Source: Nitriliruptorales bacterium (lineage in GTDB: Bacteria; Actinomycetota; Nitriliruptoria; Euzebyales; Egibacteraceae). Taken from it: 8,742 nt of DNA. Positions 1 through 7,874 of the stretch are shown here, piece after piece. The number at the start of each line of letters is the position of its first letter. Position 1 is the stretch's first letter. The stretch covers positions 1-8,742 of the forward strand of contig SKPY01000054.1 in the NCBI GenBank assembly GCA_007119305.1, written 5' to 3'. The position numbers and the translations under genes were made by a program. The notes under the pieces were generated by a model. The model saw only the letters and a list, made by a program, of their open reading frames with translations. It had not been told where the DNA came from and did not search any database.

Positions 1-419
1 AGGCCACCAGCACCGAGCTGCGACGGCTCGCCCCCAACGGGGGGATCGTGCTCCTGGGCGGTCCCGCGGTGGTCTCCGACGCCGTCGCCAACCAGCTGGC
101 CGCCTACACGACCGGCGCCGTCACCCGCTGGTCCGGCCCGGACCGCTACGCCACCGCCGCGGCCGTCTCCGCCGCGACCTTCCCCGACGGCGCCGACGTG
201 GCGTTCATCGCCACCGGAGCGAACTTCCCCGACGCGCTCGCCGGCGGCCCCGCCGGCGGCATCCAGCAGGGACCGATCCTGCTGACCGGCCGCGACACCC
301 TGCCGCAGGCCGCCAGCACCGAGCTGCAGCGGCTCAACACCGCACGCATCGTGCTGCTCGGCGGCCCCGGTGCCGTCTCCGACGCCGTCGCCAACCAGCT
401 GCAGGCCTACCTGCCGTAA
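1..419 (+). CDS. Cell-wall-binding repeat 2 (CWB2) protein, C-terminal fragment
   Basis: This is the 3' end of a gene that begins outside the window; the reading frame is open from base 3 and ends at TAA (417-419). The 138 visible residues are CWB2 repeats (Pfam CW_binding_2 type). One full repeat shows the family marks in order: GPDRYATA, ATGANFPDALAGGPAGG, GPILLT, LP.AASTEL.RL, IVLLGGPGAVSDAVANQL. It is preceded by the second half of another copy. The period is about 101 codons, and the protein stops right after the last repeat (QAYLP). CWB2 modules anchor secreted proteins to the cell wall, typically in threes, so the missing N-terminal part probably holds a signal peptide and a functional domain such as a hydrolase or adhesin. 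That domain cannot be seen here, so the specific role is unknown. The internal GTG at base 48 lies inside a repeat and is not a real start. Confidence 0.9.
   Translation, partial: ATSTELRRLAPNGGIVLLGGPAVVSDAVANQLAAYTTGAVTRWSGPDRYATAAAVSAATFPDGADVAFIATGANFPDALAGGPAGGIQQGPILLTGRDTLPQAASTELQRLNTARIVLLGGPGAVSDAVANQLQAYLP
72..401 (+). repeat. 27-bp direct repeat within CWB2 modules (72-98 and 375-401)
   Basis: The 27 bases at 72-98 recur without a mismatch at 375-401, 303 bp apart. Both copies encode VSDAVANQL. A second pair, 1-21 and 307-327, matches at 20 of 21 positions and encodes the ASTEL part of each module; the offset there is 306 bp because the two modules differ by one codon between the blocks. 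The identity at DNA level, including third codon positions, suggests recent duplication or gene conversion between modules. Confidence 0.85.
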
Positions 420-446
420 CCGCGCACGACGGCTCGGCCGGCCGCA

Positions 447-470
447 GACCGCACCCTCGCGGGCGCGGTC
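447..470. terminator. GC hairpin between convergent genes, candidate bidirectional terminator
   Basis: GACCGC (447-452) pairs perfectly with GCGGTC (465-470). After one mismatch, CCC (454-456) pairs with GGG (461-463) around a TCGC loop. The hairpin lies 28 bases after the CWB2 stop codon and 60 bases beyond the mutase stop on the other strand, in a 110-base gap that holds no other gene. There is no T-run on either side, so it would have to act as a tail-less terminator of the kind proposed in GC-rich actinobacteria. The function is inferred from position and symmetry only. Confidence 0.45.
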
Positions 471-529
471 AGATGGCCCGCCCGCCCACGAGCCGACTGC
501 TCCACCGCACGATCGCGCAGGCGCTCAGC

Positions 530-2143
<1,614 letters not shown>

Positions 2144-2191
2144 CACGTCCTCGAAGCTCGTCGGACGGCCGCAGAACCCGGCCGCGCGCCC

Positions 2192-2197
2192 ATTCTA
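2192..2197 (-). promoter_or_regulatory. Candidate -10 element for the mutase gene
   Basis: On the reverse strand this reads TAGAAT, five of six matches to the TATAAT consensus, which stands out in such GC-rich DNA. It ends 48 bases before the ATG at 2143, giving a leader of roughly 40 bases. No good TTGACA-like -35 is present; the reverse strand shows GGAACC at 2216-2221, about 18 bases away. A perfect 10-bp palindrome, GGGGCGCCCC (2199-2208), sits in the spacer where a repressor could bind. The evidence is motif only. Confidence 0.4.
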
Positions 2198-2371
2198 CGG
2201 GGCGCCCCCCTGGGCGGTTCCCTGCGGTGCCACCGCGTGGCGGCGCGGCCGGGACGAGGTACCCGAGGATGCCGCGCGGACGCGGCAACCTCCGCGGGAC
2301 AGGCGCGAGCGGGACGAGGTGCCGGAGCGCGTCCCGGCCGGCGTGCGGAGTGGGACGGTTGCGGGTGACGC

Positions 2372-2380
2372 TGCTACGCT
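2372..2380 (+). promoter_or_regulatory. Candidate extended -10 promoter for sdhCAB
   Basis: TGC-TACGCT fits an extended -10 (TGn followed by TAnnnT), the form most often found in actinobacterial housekeeping promoters. No clear -35 exists at 16-18 bases upstream, which extended -10 promoters tolerate; TTGCGG at 2359-2364 is only ten bases away. Transcription would begin near 2387 and leave a leader of about 57 bases before the sdhC ATG. The prediction is from motif and position only. Confidence 0.4.
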
Positions 2381-2443
2381 CCGCTTCCGACCGTGGGGGG
2401 CTGGGGGCGGGGCCGCTCCCGGCCGCGGACTGAAGGTGCGACG

Positions 2444-3187
2444 ATGGCGAAGACGACGGATACGGGGCAGCAGGCCACGGCCACGGACACCGCTCCACGC
2501 CGCCGCCCCTGGCTGCTCGAGCTGTACGGGACCGCGGTCGGCAAGAAGTACGCCATGGCGATCTCGGGCATCGTGCTGATGGTCTACGTGCTGCTGCACA
2601 TGATCGGCAACCTCAAGCTCTACTTCGGCCCCGAGGCGATGAACGAGTACGCCGAGTGGCTGCGCATCTTCGGGGCTCCCGCAGCGCCTGAGAACGCCAT
2701 GCTGTGGGTGGTCCGCCTCCTGCTGCTCGTGGCGTTCATCGTGCACATCCACGCGGCCGTCGCCCTCACGATCACGAACCGCAAGGCGCGCCCGCTGCGC
2801 TACCAGTCCAGGCGGGACTACGTGGTCGCGGACTTCGCCGCACGCACCATGCGCTGGACCGGCATCATCGTGGGCCTGTTCGTGCTGTTCCACCTCGCCG
2901 ATCTCACGTTCGGCTACGGGCACCCGGACTTCCGCGGTCACGAGGATGCCTACCACAACGTGGTCGCGAGCTTCTCCCGGCCGCTGGTGAGCGCGTTCTA
3001 CATCCTCGCCAACCTCGCGCTCGCCCTGCACCTGTACCACGGCGCGTGGAGCCTGTTCCAGACGATGGGCTGGAACCACCCGCGGTTCAACCACTGGCGC
3101 CGCTGGTTCGCGATCGCCTTCGCCGTCGTCGTGGCCGGAGGCAACATCAGCTTCCCGATCGCCGTGCTGACCGGACTCATCGTCTAG
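2444..3187 (+). CDS. sdhC: Succinate dehydrogenase cytochrome b membrane anchor, SdhC (b558 family)
   Basis: SdhC anchors the SdhAB dimer to the membrane and passes electrons to quinone. The protein has 247 residues, usual for the single-anchor b558 family. Five hydrophobic segments are visible at about 33-56, 84-111, 136-157, 180-203 and 220-245. Histidines lie in the first four helices: His52, His101/His103, His150 and His196/His199. This is the pattern of the four axial ligands for two hemes in Bacillus SdhC and Wolinella FrdC. There is no cysteine, so the membrane Rieske-type cluster reported for mycobacterial Sdh1 cannot be ligated here. A diheme enzyme using menaquinone is inferred. The start at 2444 has GAAGG 8 bases upstream and gives a normal hydrophilic N-terminus; the in-frame GTG at 2393 would add a low-complexity extension without a ribosome site. 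First gene of sdhCAB. Confidence 0.93.
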   Translation: MAKTTDTGQQATATDTAPRRRPWLLELYGTAVGKKYAMAISGIVLMVYVLLHMIGNLKLYFGPEAMNEYAEWLRIFGAPAAPENAMLWVVRLLLLVAFIVHIHAAVALTITNRKARPLRYQSRRDYVVADFAARTMRWTGIIVGLFVLFHLADLTFGYGHPDFRGHEDAYHNVVASFSRPLVSAFYILANLALALHLYHGAWSLFQTMGWNHPRFNHWRRWFAIAFAVVVAGGNISFPIAVLTGLIV

Positions 3188-3205
3188 CCACCGCTTGGAG
3201 CCTCC

Positions 3206-5140
3206 ATGAGCACCGTCGCCCAACCGCTGCTCGACGCGAAGATCCCCGCCGGCGACCTCGCCGAGAAGTGGGACAACCACCGGTTCAACATGCGGCTCGT
3301 GAACCCCGCGAACAAGCGGCGCTTCGACATCATCGTGGTGGGCACCGGGCTCGCGGGCGCGTCCGCGGCCGCCTCCCTCGGCGAGCTTGGCTACAACGTC
3401 ACGGCCTTCACCTTCCACGACTCCCCGCGTCGGGCGCACTCGATCGCCGCCCAGGGCGGCGTCAACGCCGCGAAGAACTACCGCAACGACGGGGACTCGA
3501 TCTTCCGGATGTTCCACGACACCATCAAGGGCGGCGACTACCGCTCCCGGGAGGCGAACGTCTACCGCCTCGCCCAGGTCTCGCTCGAGATCATCGACCA
3601 GGCCGTCGCCCAGGGTGTGCCGTTCGCCCGCGAGTACGGGGGCCTGCTCGACAACCGCTCGTTCGGTGGGGCGCAGGTCTCCCGCACGTTCTACGCTCGC
3701 GGCCAGACGGGCCAGCAGCTGCTGCTCGGCGCGTACCAGGCGCTCATGCGGCAGGTGGACGCCGGGACGGTGACGCTGTACCCGAAGACCGAGATGCTCG
3801 AGCTCGTCGTCGTCGACGGGCACGCGCGCGGGATCGTGGTGCGCGACCTCGACACCGGTGCGATCAGCTCGCACTCCGCGCATGCGGTCGTGCTCGCCAC
3901 CGGCGGCTACGCGAGCGCGTACTTCCTGTCCACGATGGCCAAGCAGTCGAACGCGACCGCGATCTGGCGCGCACACCGCAAGGGCGCGCTGTTCGCGAAC
4001 CCGTGCTTCACCCAGATCCACCCCACCTGCATCCCGCAGTCCGGCGACTACCAGTCCAAGCTCACGCTCATGAGCGAGTCGCTGCGCAACGACGGACGCA
4101 TCTGGGTGCCGAAGGACCCCGACGAGGCGCGGCCGCCCGACCAGATCCCCGAGGAGGACCGCGACTACTACCTCGAGCGCATGTACCCGGCGTTCGGCAA
4201 CCTCGCGCCGCGCGACATCTCCAGCCGGGCCGCCAAGCGGATGGTCGACGCCGGCCACGGCGTCGGACCGCGCAAGAACGGGGTGTACCTCGACTTCTCG
4301 GAGGCCATGCAGCGCCTGGGCCGCGGCCGGATCACCGAGCGCTACGGCAACCTGTTCCAGATGTACGAGAAGATCACCGCCGAGAACCCCTACGCGGTGC
4401 CGATGCGCATCTACCCCGCCCCCCACTACGCCATGGGCGGGCTGTGGGTGGACTACAACCTCATGACGACGATCCCGGGGCTGTACGCGCTCGGTGAGGC
4501 GAACTTCTCCGACCACGGCGCCAACCGGCTGGGCGCGTCGGCGCTCATGCAGGGCCTCGCCGACGGCTACTTCGTCCTGCCCTACACCATCGGCGACTAC
4601 CTGGCTCCCTTCCTCGGCGAGCGTCCACCACCCACCGACCACGAGGCCTTCAAGACCGCCGAGCGCGAGGTCGACGACCGGGTGCGCGGCCTGCTCGCGG
4701 TCGGCGGCACCCGCTCGGTGGACACCTTCCACCGCGAGCTCGGGCGGATCCTGTGGGACTACTGCGGCATGGCCCGCAACGCCGAGGGGCTCGCGAAGGC
4801 CCGCAGCGAGATCCAGACGCTGCGCGACGAGTACCACAACGACGTGCGGGTGCTCGGCGAGAACGAGACCATCAACCAGTCGCTGGAGAAGGCCGGGCGC
4901 GTCGCCGACTTCTTCGAGGTCGCCGAGCTCATGACCGTCGACGCGCTCGACCGGGAGGAGTCGTGCGGCGGCCACTTCCGCGAGGAGCACCAGACCGAGG
5001 ACGGGGAGGCGCTGCGCGACGACGAGCGCTTCGCCCACGTGTCGGCGTGGGGGTTCACCGGCGTCGGCAAGGACCCTGAGCTCGTCAAGGAACCGCTCGA
5101 GTTCGAGTTCGTGACCCCGACGACCCGCAGCTACAAGTAG
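3206..5140 (+). CDS. sdhA: Succinate dehydrogenase flavoprotein subunit, SdhA
   Basis: This subunit oxidises succinate to fumarate on a covalently bound FAD, on the cytoplasmic face of the membrane. The 644 residues show an N-terminal dinucleotide-binding motif GTGLAG (46-51) and the flavin-linking segment RRAHSIAAQGG with His78. Active-site residues follow the family order: His272 in QIHPT, Arg294 in ESLRNDG as the likely proton-shuttling arginine, His407 in PHYAMGG, and Arg441 in GANRLGASALMQG. That last motif and the roughly 640-residue length fit the large type of SdhA found with single-anchor SdhC (Streptomyces, mycobacterial Sdh1 and Bacteroidetes-like forms). The start is ATG 3206 with GGAG five bases upstream. 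The gene lies 18 bases after sdhC and 41 bases before sdhB, so all three are probably one transcript. All expected catalytic residues are present. The direction (succinate oxidation or fumarate reduction) cannot be decided from sequence. Confidence 0.96.
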   Translation: MSTVAQPLLDAKIPAGDLAEKWDNHRFNMRLVNPANKRRFDIIVVGTGLAGASAAASLGELGYNVTAFTFHDSPRRAHSIAAQGGVNAAKNYRNDGDSIFRMFHDTIKGGDYRSREANVYRLAQVSLEIIDQAVAQGVPFAREYGGLLDNRSFGGAQVSRTFYARGQTGQQLLLGAYQALMRQVDAGTVTLYPKTEMLELVVVDGHARGIVVRDLDTGAISSHSAHAVVLATGGYASAYFLSTMAKQSNATAIWRAHRKGALFANPCFTQIHPTCIPQSGDYQSKLTLMSESLRNDGRIWVPKDPDEARPPDQIPEEDRDYYLERMYPAFGNLAPRDISSRAAKRMVDAGHGVGPRKNGVYLDFSEAMQRLGRGRITERYGNLFQMYEKITAENPYAVPMRIYPAPHYAMGGLWVDYNLMTTIPGLYALGEANFSDHGANRLGASALMQGLADGYFVLPYTIGDYLAPFLGERPPPTDHEAFKTAEREVDDRVRGLLAVGGTRSVDTFHRELGRILWDYCGMARNAEGLAKARSEIQTLRDEYHNDVRVLGENETINQSLEKAGRVADFFEVAELMTVDALDREESCGGHFREEHQTEDGEALRDDERFAHVSAWGFTGVGKDPELVKEPLEFEFVTPTTRSYK

Positions 5141-5181
5141 CCGCGCAGCCAGCGGACGAGCGCAAAGGAGCACGCTCCACG

Positions 5182-5934
5182 ATGGATCTCACGCTGAAGG
5201 TCTGGCGCCAGGACGGCCCCGAGCAGGCCGGACGGTTCGAGACCTACGAGGCCCCGGGCATCGACGAGCACGCCTCCTTCCTCGAGATGCTCGACATCGT
5301 GAACGAGCGGCTCATCGCCGACGGCCGCGAGCCGATCGCCTTCGACAGCGACTGCCGCGAAGGCATCTGCGGCACCTGCGGGGTCATGGTCGACGGGGTG
5401 CCGCACGGGCCGGTGCGGGGGACCGCCGTGTGCCAGGTGCACATGTTCCACTACTCCGACGGCGACGAGATCACCATCGAGCCGTTCCGCGCCGCCGGCT
5501 TCCCGGTGCAAAAGGACCTCATCGTCGACCGCACCGCGTTCGACCGCATCATCCAGGCCGGCGGCTACATCAGCGTGAACACCGGCGCGGCCCCGGAGGC
5601 GAACCTCATCCCGGTCGTGAAGGACGTCGCCGACCGGGCGTTCGACGCGGCCGCCTGCATCGGCTGCGGCGCCTGCGTGGCCGCCTGCCCCAACGGCGCC
5701 GCGCAGCTGTTCACCGCCGCGAAGGTGAGCCACCTCAACCTGCTGCCCCAGGGTCAGCCCGAGCGCTACCAGCGGACCGAGGCGATGGTCGAGACGATGG
5801 AGCGCTACTTCGGCTCGTGCACGAACTACGGCGAGTGCGAGGCGGCCTGCCCAAAGGAGATCTCGATCGATTTCATCGCACTGCTGAACAAGGACTACCG
5901 CAAGTCCAAGTCGCGGGGACGCTGGGCCAGCTGA
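5182..5934 (+). CDS. sdhB: Succinate dehydrogenase iron-sulfur subunit, SdhB
   Basis: SdhB carries electrons from the SdhA flavin to the SdhC quinone site through three iron-sulfur clusters. The 250 residues contain exactly the eleven cysteines needed. A plant-ferredoxin-type [2Fe-2S] site has Cys58, Cys63, Cys66 (SDCREGICGTC) and Cys84. The C-terminal half has CIGCGACVAACP and SCTNYGECEAACP: by analogy with E. coli, Cys159, 162, 165 and 223 would hold the [4Fe-4S] cluster, and Cys169, 213 and 219 the [3Fe-4S] cluster. The start is ATG 5182 with a strong AAAGGAG (5164-5170) eleven bases upstream. It is the last gene of the operon. A weak stem, GCTGGG (5921-5926) with CCCAGC (5946-5951), spans the stop codon, but its 19-base loop makes it a poor terminator candidate. 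Confidence 0.96.
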   Translation: MDLTLKVWRQDGPEQAGRFETYEAPGIDEHASFLEMLDIVNERLIADGREPIAFDSDCREGICGTCGVMVDGVPHGPVRGTAVCQVHMFHYSDGDEITIEPFRAAGFPVQKDLIVDRTAFDRIIQAGGYISVNTGAAPEANLIPVVKDVADRAFDAAACIGCGACVAACPNGAAQLFTAAKVSHLNLLPQGQPERYQRTEAMVETMERYFGSCTNYGECEAACPKEISIDFIALLNKDYRKSKSRGRWAS

Positions 5935-5981
5935 CAGCACGCGGACCCAGCCGCACGGCAGTGCAGCGCTGACGATGCCGG

Positions 5982-5987
5982 TAGCGT
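5982..5987 (+). promoter_or_regulatory. Candidate -10 for a leaderless transcript of the 5994 gene
   Basis: TAGCGT fits TAnnnT and ends six bases before the GTG at 5994, so transcription would be expected to start at or next to the G of the start codon. No convincing Shine-Dalgarno sequence precedes that GTG (only GGTGG, one base away from it). Leaderless mRNAs starting on ATG or GTG are common in actinobacteria. The -35 position (near 5959-5964, CAGTGC) is poor. Confidence 0.4.
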
Positions 5988-5993
5988 GGTGGC

Positions 5994-6491
5994 GTGGACG
6001 CTGACCCGACCCCCGACGAGCTGCTCGCGGAGCTGCGCGAGCTGGCCTCGCTCGACCTCGAGTCGGTCACCTTGCAGGACCCGGGGCACGAGCACCGTCC
6101 GGTCCTCGACGATGTCGACGCCGTCGAGCGGCAGGCCGACACGGTCGTCGTCGTCACGCTGACGCACGGCGATCGGCGTGTGGTCGGGTCGAGCCGCAGC
6201 GGCGACACCGGCGGCTCGGTTGACCGTGCCGCCGCTGAGGCGGTGCTCGCCGCACTGGACGAGCTCGTTCCCGCTGGCCGCGTCGAGTGGCACATCGACC
6301 GCGCGGAGCTGCTGGACCCCCCGACACCGCAGCGGCCCACGGTCGCGCACGTCGCGGTGGCGATCCGCACGGCCCAGGGCGCCGACGTCCTCGTGGGCTC
6401 CGCCATCGTGCGTGGCGCGACGCACGAGGCGGCAGCGCGCGCGGTGCTCGACGCGGTGAACCGACCGATCGTGCCGCTGATCGGTCCCTGA
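5994..6491 (+). CDS. Conserved-looking small protein of unknown function with internal duplication
   Basis: I do not recognise this 165-residue protein. It is soluble, acidic, has no cysteine, and shows no signal peptide or membrane segment. After a helical N-terminus (about 7-22) it has two similar units. Residues 48-92 run strand (TVVVVTLT), strand (RRVVGSS), then a helix rich in alanine (DRAAAEAVLAALDEL). Residues 116-158 run strand (VAHVAVAIRT), strand (DVLVGSAIVRG), then helix (HEAAARAVLDAVN). Both units share the pattern VVGS/LVGS followed by an AA.AVLDA-like helix, so a duplicated beta-beta-alpha fold is likely. The gene lies between sdhB (59 bases upstream) and the glutamate dehydrogenase gene (129 bases downstream) on the same strand. 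Start GTG 5994 is preferred because a -10-like TAGCGT lies just upstream and the frame is open with coding-like composition from there. No function is assigned. Confidence 0.75.
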   Translation: MDADPTPDELLAELRELASLDLESVTLQDPGHEHRPVLDDVDAVERQADTVVVVTLTHGDRRVVGSSRSGDTGGSVDRAAAEAVLAALDELVPAGRVEWHIDRAELLDPPTPQRPTVAHVAVAIRTAQGADVLVGSAIVRGATHEAAARAVLDAVNRPIVPLIGP

Positions 6492-6493
6492 GC

Positions 6494-6519
6494 CGGCGCT
6501 CCCCGAGGCGCGGCGCCGC
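6494..6519 (+). terminator. Weak GC hairpin after the 5994 gene
   Basis: CGGCGC (6494-6499) can pair with GCGCCG (6513-6518), and a 10-bp palindrome GCGGCGCCGC occupies 6510-6519. The structure begins three bases after the TGA at 6489-6491. It has a 13-base loop and no T-run, so it may be a poor terminator or only GC-rich chance. Confidence 0.2.
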
Positions 6520-6560
6520 AGCGGCCCATGGACCGCGCGTGACACGCTGCGCGCTGCCCC

Positions 6561-6589
6561 TTGCCGACATGGACTCGGGCCCCGAGGAT
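6561..6589 (+). promoter_or_regulatory. Candidate promoter of the glutamate dehydrogenase gene
   Basis: TTGCCG (6561-6566) resembles a -35 element, and 17 bases later GAGGAT (6584-6589) is a weak -10 (A at position 2 and T at position 6 conserved). Transcription would begin near 6596, about 25 bases before the ATG at 6621, leaving room for the GAGG ribosome site at 6611-6614. The prediction is weak. Confidence 0.3.
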
Positions 6590-6620
6590 GGGCGCGCATT
6601 CCCGGCAGAAGAGGCAGGTC

Positions 6621-7874
6621 ATGGCAGAGCCGACCGAGGACATGACGCCGTTCGAGGCGGTCAACTTCTTCTTCCACGAAGCCGCGGATCAGCTCCGGAT
6701 GCCCGACGCCACGCGGGACGTGCTGTCCGGCACCTACCGGGAGATCCGCGTGCAGGTCCCGCTGCGGATGGACGACGGCGCGATCCGCACCCTGTACGGC
6801 TACCGCGTCCAGCACAACGGCGCCCGCGGGCCGTACAAGGGCGGGGTGCGCTACCACCCCCACGCCGACCTCGACGAGGTCCGCGCGCTGGCGTCGCTCA
6901 TGACGTGGAAGACCGCCATCGTCGACGTGCCCTTCGGGGGCGCGAAGGGGGGCGTGCAGGTCGACCCCTACGAGCTGTCCAGCGCGGAGCTCGAGCGTCT
7001 CACCCGGCGCTACGTCGCGCAGATCTCCTACATCATCGGCACCTACCGCGACATCCCCGCCCCTGACATGGGCACGAACGCCCAGACGATGGCGTGGATG
7101 ATGGACGCCTACGGGCAGCGGGCCGGGCACAGTCCCGGGATCGTCACCGGCAAGCCCGTGGCGCTCGGGGGCTCGCTCGGCCGTGAAGCCGCGACGGGTC
7201 GGGGCTGCATCATCGTCGCGACCGAAGCCGTGCGCGACCTCGGCAAGGACCCCGACGATCTCACGCTGGCCATCCAGGGCTTCGGCAACGTCGGGTCCTG
7301 GGCAGCCCGGATCGCCAAGGCGGACGGGTACAACATCGTCGCGGTCTCCGACGTGCACGGCGCCATCTACGATCCGCGCGGCCTGCGCATCCCGGACCTG
7401 CTCGACCACGTCGCCGAGACGGGCACCGTCGCCGACTATCCCGACGCCGAGCGCATCGACGACGACGCCATCCTGGAGCTCGACGTCGACGTCCTGCTGC
7501 CCGCTGCGCTCGGCGGCGTCATCACGAAGTCGAACGCGGACCGCGTCAAGGCGTCCGTGATCGTCGAAGGCGCGAACCACCCCGTCACCCCGCTCGCCGA
7601 CCACATGCTCGCCGACCGGGGCGTCACGATCGTGCCCGACCTGCTCGCCAACGCCGGCGGCGTGACCGTCTCCTACTTCGAGTGGACGCAGAACATCCAG
7701 CAGTTCCACTGGGAGGAGGACGAGGTCAACGCCGAGCTGCGCAAGCGGCTCATCAAGGCCTACCAGGTGGTGCGCGACTACGCGCGGACGCACGACACCA
7801 CCCTGCGCCGCGCCGCCTTCATCCTCGCCGCCGAGCGCGTCGCCGAGTCCGCCAACCTGCGCGGCTACCTCTGA
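6621..7874 (+). CDS. Glutamate dehydrogenase, hexameric Glu/Leu/Phe/Val dehydrogenase family
   Basis: This cytoplasmic enzyme interconverts glutamate with 2-oxoglutarate and ammonia using a nicotinamide cofactor. The 417 residues, a usual length for the 45-50 kDa hexameric class, show the substrate domain first: GPYKGGVRYHP with Lys73, MTWKTAIVDVPFGGAKGG with Lys97 and Lys109, and PAPDMGT with catalytic Asp149. The cofactor domain follows with QGFGNVG (219-225). Lys73 and Ser351 (GGVTVSYFEW) match the residues that bind the glutamate side chain in the Clostridium symbiosum enzyme, favouring glutamate over leucine or phenylalanine. An acidic Asp244 ends the second cofactor strand; this does not decide NAD versus NADP in this family. 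The usual EGANGPTTP loop reads EGANHPVTP (316-324). ATG 6621 was chosen for GAGG six bases upstream; earlier in-frame starts (TTG 6561, ATG 6588) lack spaced ribosome sites and give atypical N-termini. Its stop overlaps convergent orn. Confidence 0.95.
   Translation: MAEPTEDMTPFEAVNFFFHEAADQLRMPDATRDVLSGTYREIRVQVPLRMDDGAIRTLYGYRVQHNGARGPYKGGVRYHPHADLDEVRALASLMTWKTAIVDVPFGGAKGGVQVDPYELSSAELERLTRRYVAQISYIIGTYRDIPAPDMGTNAQTMAWMMDAYGQRAGHSPGIVTGKPVALGGSLGREAATGRGCIIVATEAVRDLGKDPDDLTLAIQGFGNVGSWAARIAKADGYNIVAVSDVHGAIYDPRGLRIPDLLDHVAETGTVADYPDAERIDDDAILELDVDVLLPAALGGVITKSNADRVKASVIVEGANHPVTPLADHMLADRGVTIVPDLLANAGGVTVSYFEWTQNIQQFHWEEDEVNAELRKRLIKAYQVVRDYARTHDTTLRRAAFILAAERVAESANLRGYL

Larger units (their letters stand above)
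2144..2443. other. Divergent intergenic region between mutase and sdhCAB
   Basis: This 300-base gap holds no credible gene; it contains control DNA for two divergent units. Symmetric elements seen are a palindrome GGGGCGCCCC (2199-2208); hairpin GCCAC-loop-GTGGC (2229-2241); hairpin GCCGCG-CGGA-CGCGGC (2271-2286); an 11-bp direct repeat CGGGACGAGGT at 2250-2260 and 2310-2320, exactly 60 bp apart; and an inverted repeat CGGGACG (2310-2316) with CGTCCCG (2330-2336). Short GC palindromes arise easily by chance in this composition, so only the exact 60-bp direct repeat and the promoter-adjacent palindrome seem notable. Candidate promoters lie at each side. Confidence 0.6.

Noticed and set aside
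2393..2443. Upstream GTG start for sdhC
   Set aside because: It would add 17 residues (MGGWGRGRSRP-like) read from the G-rich leader, without a ribosome site; ATG 2444 has GAAGG upstream.
2704..4497. A 597-codon plus-strand frame spanning sdhC and sdhA
   Set aside because: It is an out-of-frame shadow with an arginine/proline-rich product, crossing the boundary of two real genes.
2195..5173. A 992-codon open frame antisense to sdhC and sdhA
   Set aside because: Its product is low-complexity Val/Arg/Glu/His/Asp-rich sequence without recognisable domains. It mirrors the codon pattern of the real sdh genes, whose GC-rich third positions keep the opposite frame free of stops.
5921..5951. Hairpin terminator after sdhB
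   Set aside because: It has only a 6-bp stem, a 19-base loop and no T-run; chance is likely in this composition.
6561..6620. Upstream TTG or ATG starts for the glutamate dehydrogenase
   Set aside because: The added residues are unlike family N-termini. GAGG abuts the ATG at 6588 with no spacing, whereas 6621 has a proper ribosome site.
5895..7793. A 632-codon open frame antisense to the 5994 gene and the glutamate dehydrogenase gene
   Set aside because: It is the same composition effect; the product has no family motifs and the plus-strand gene here has clear catalytic residues.
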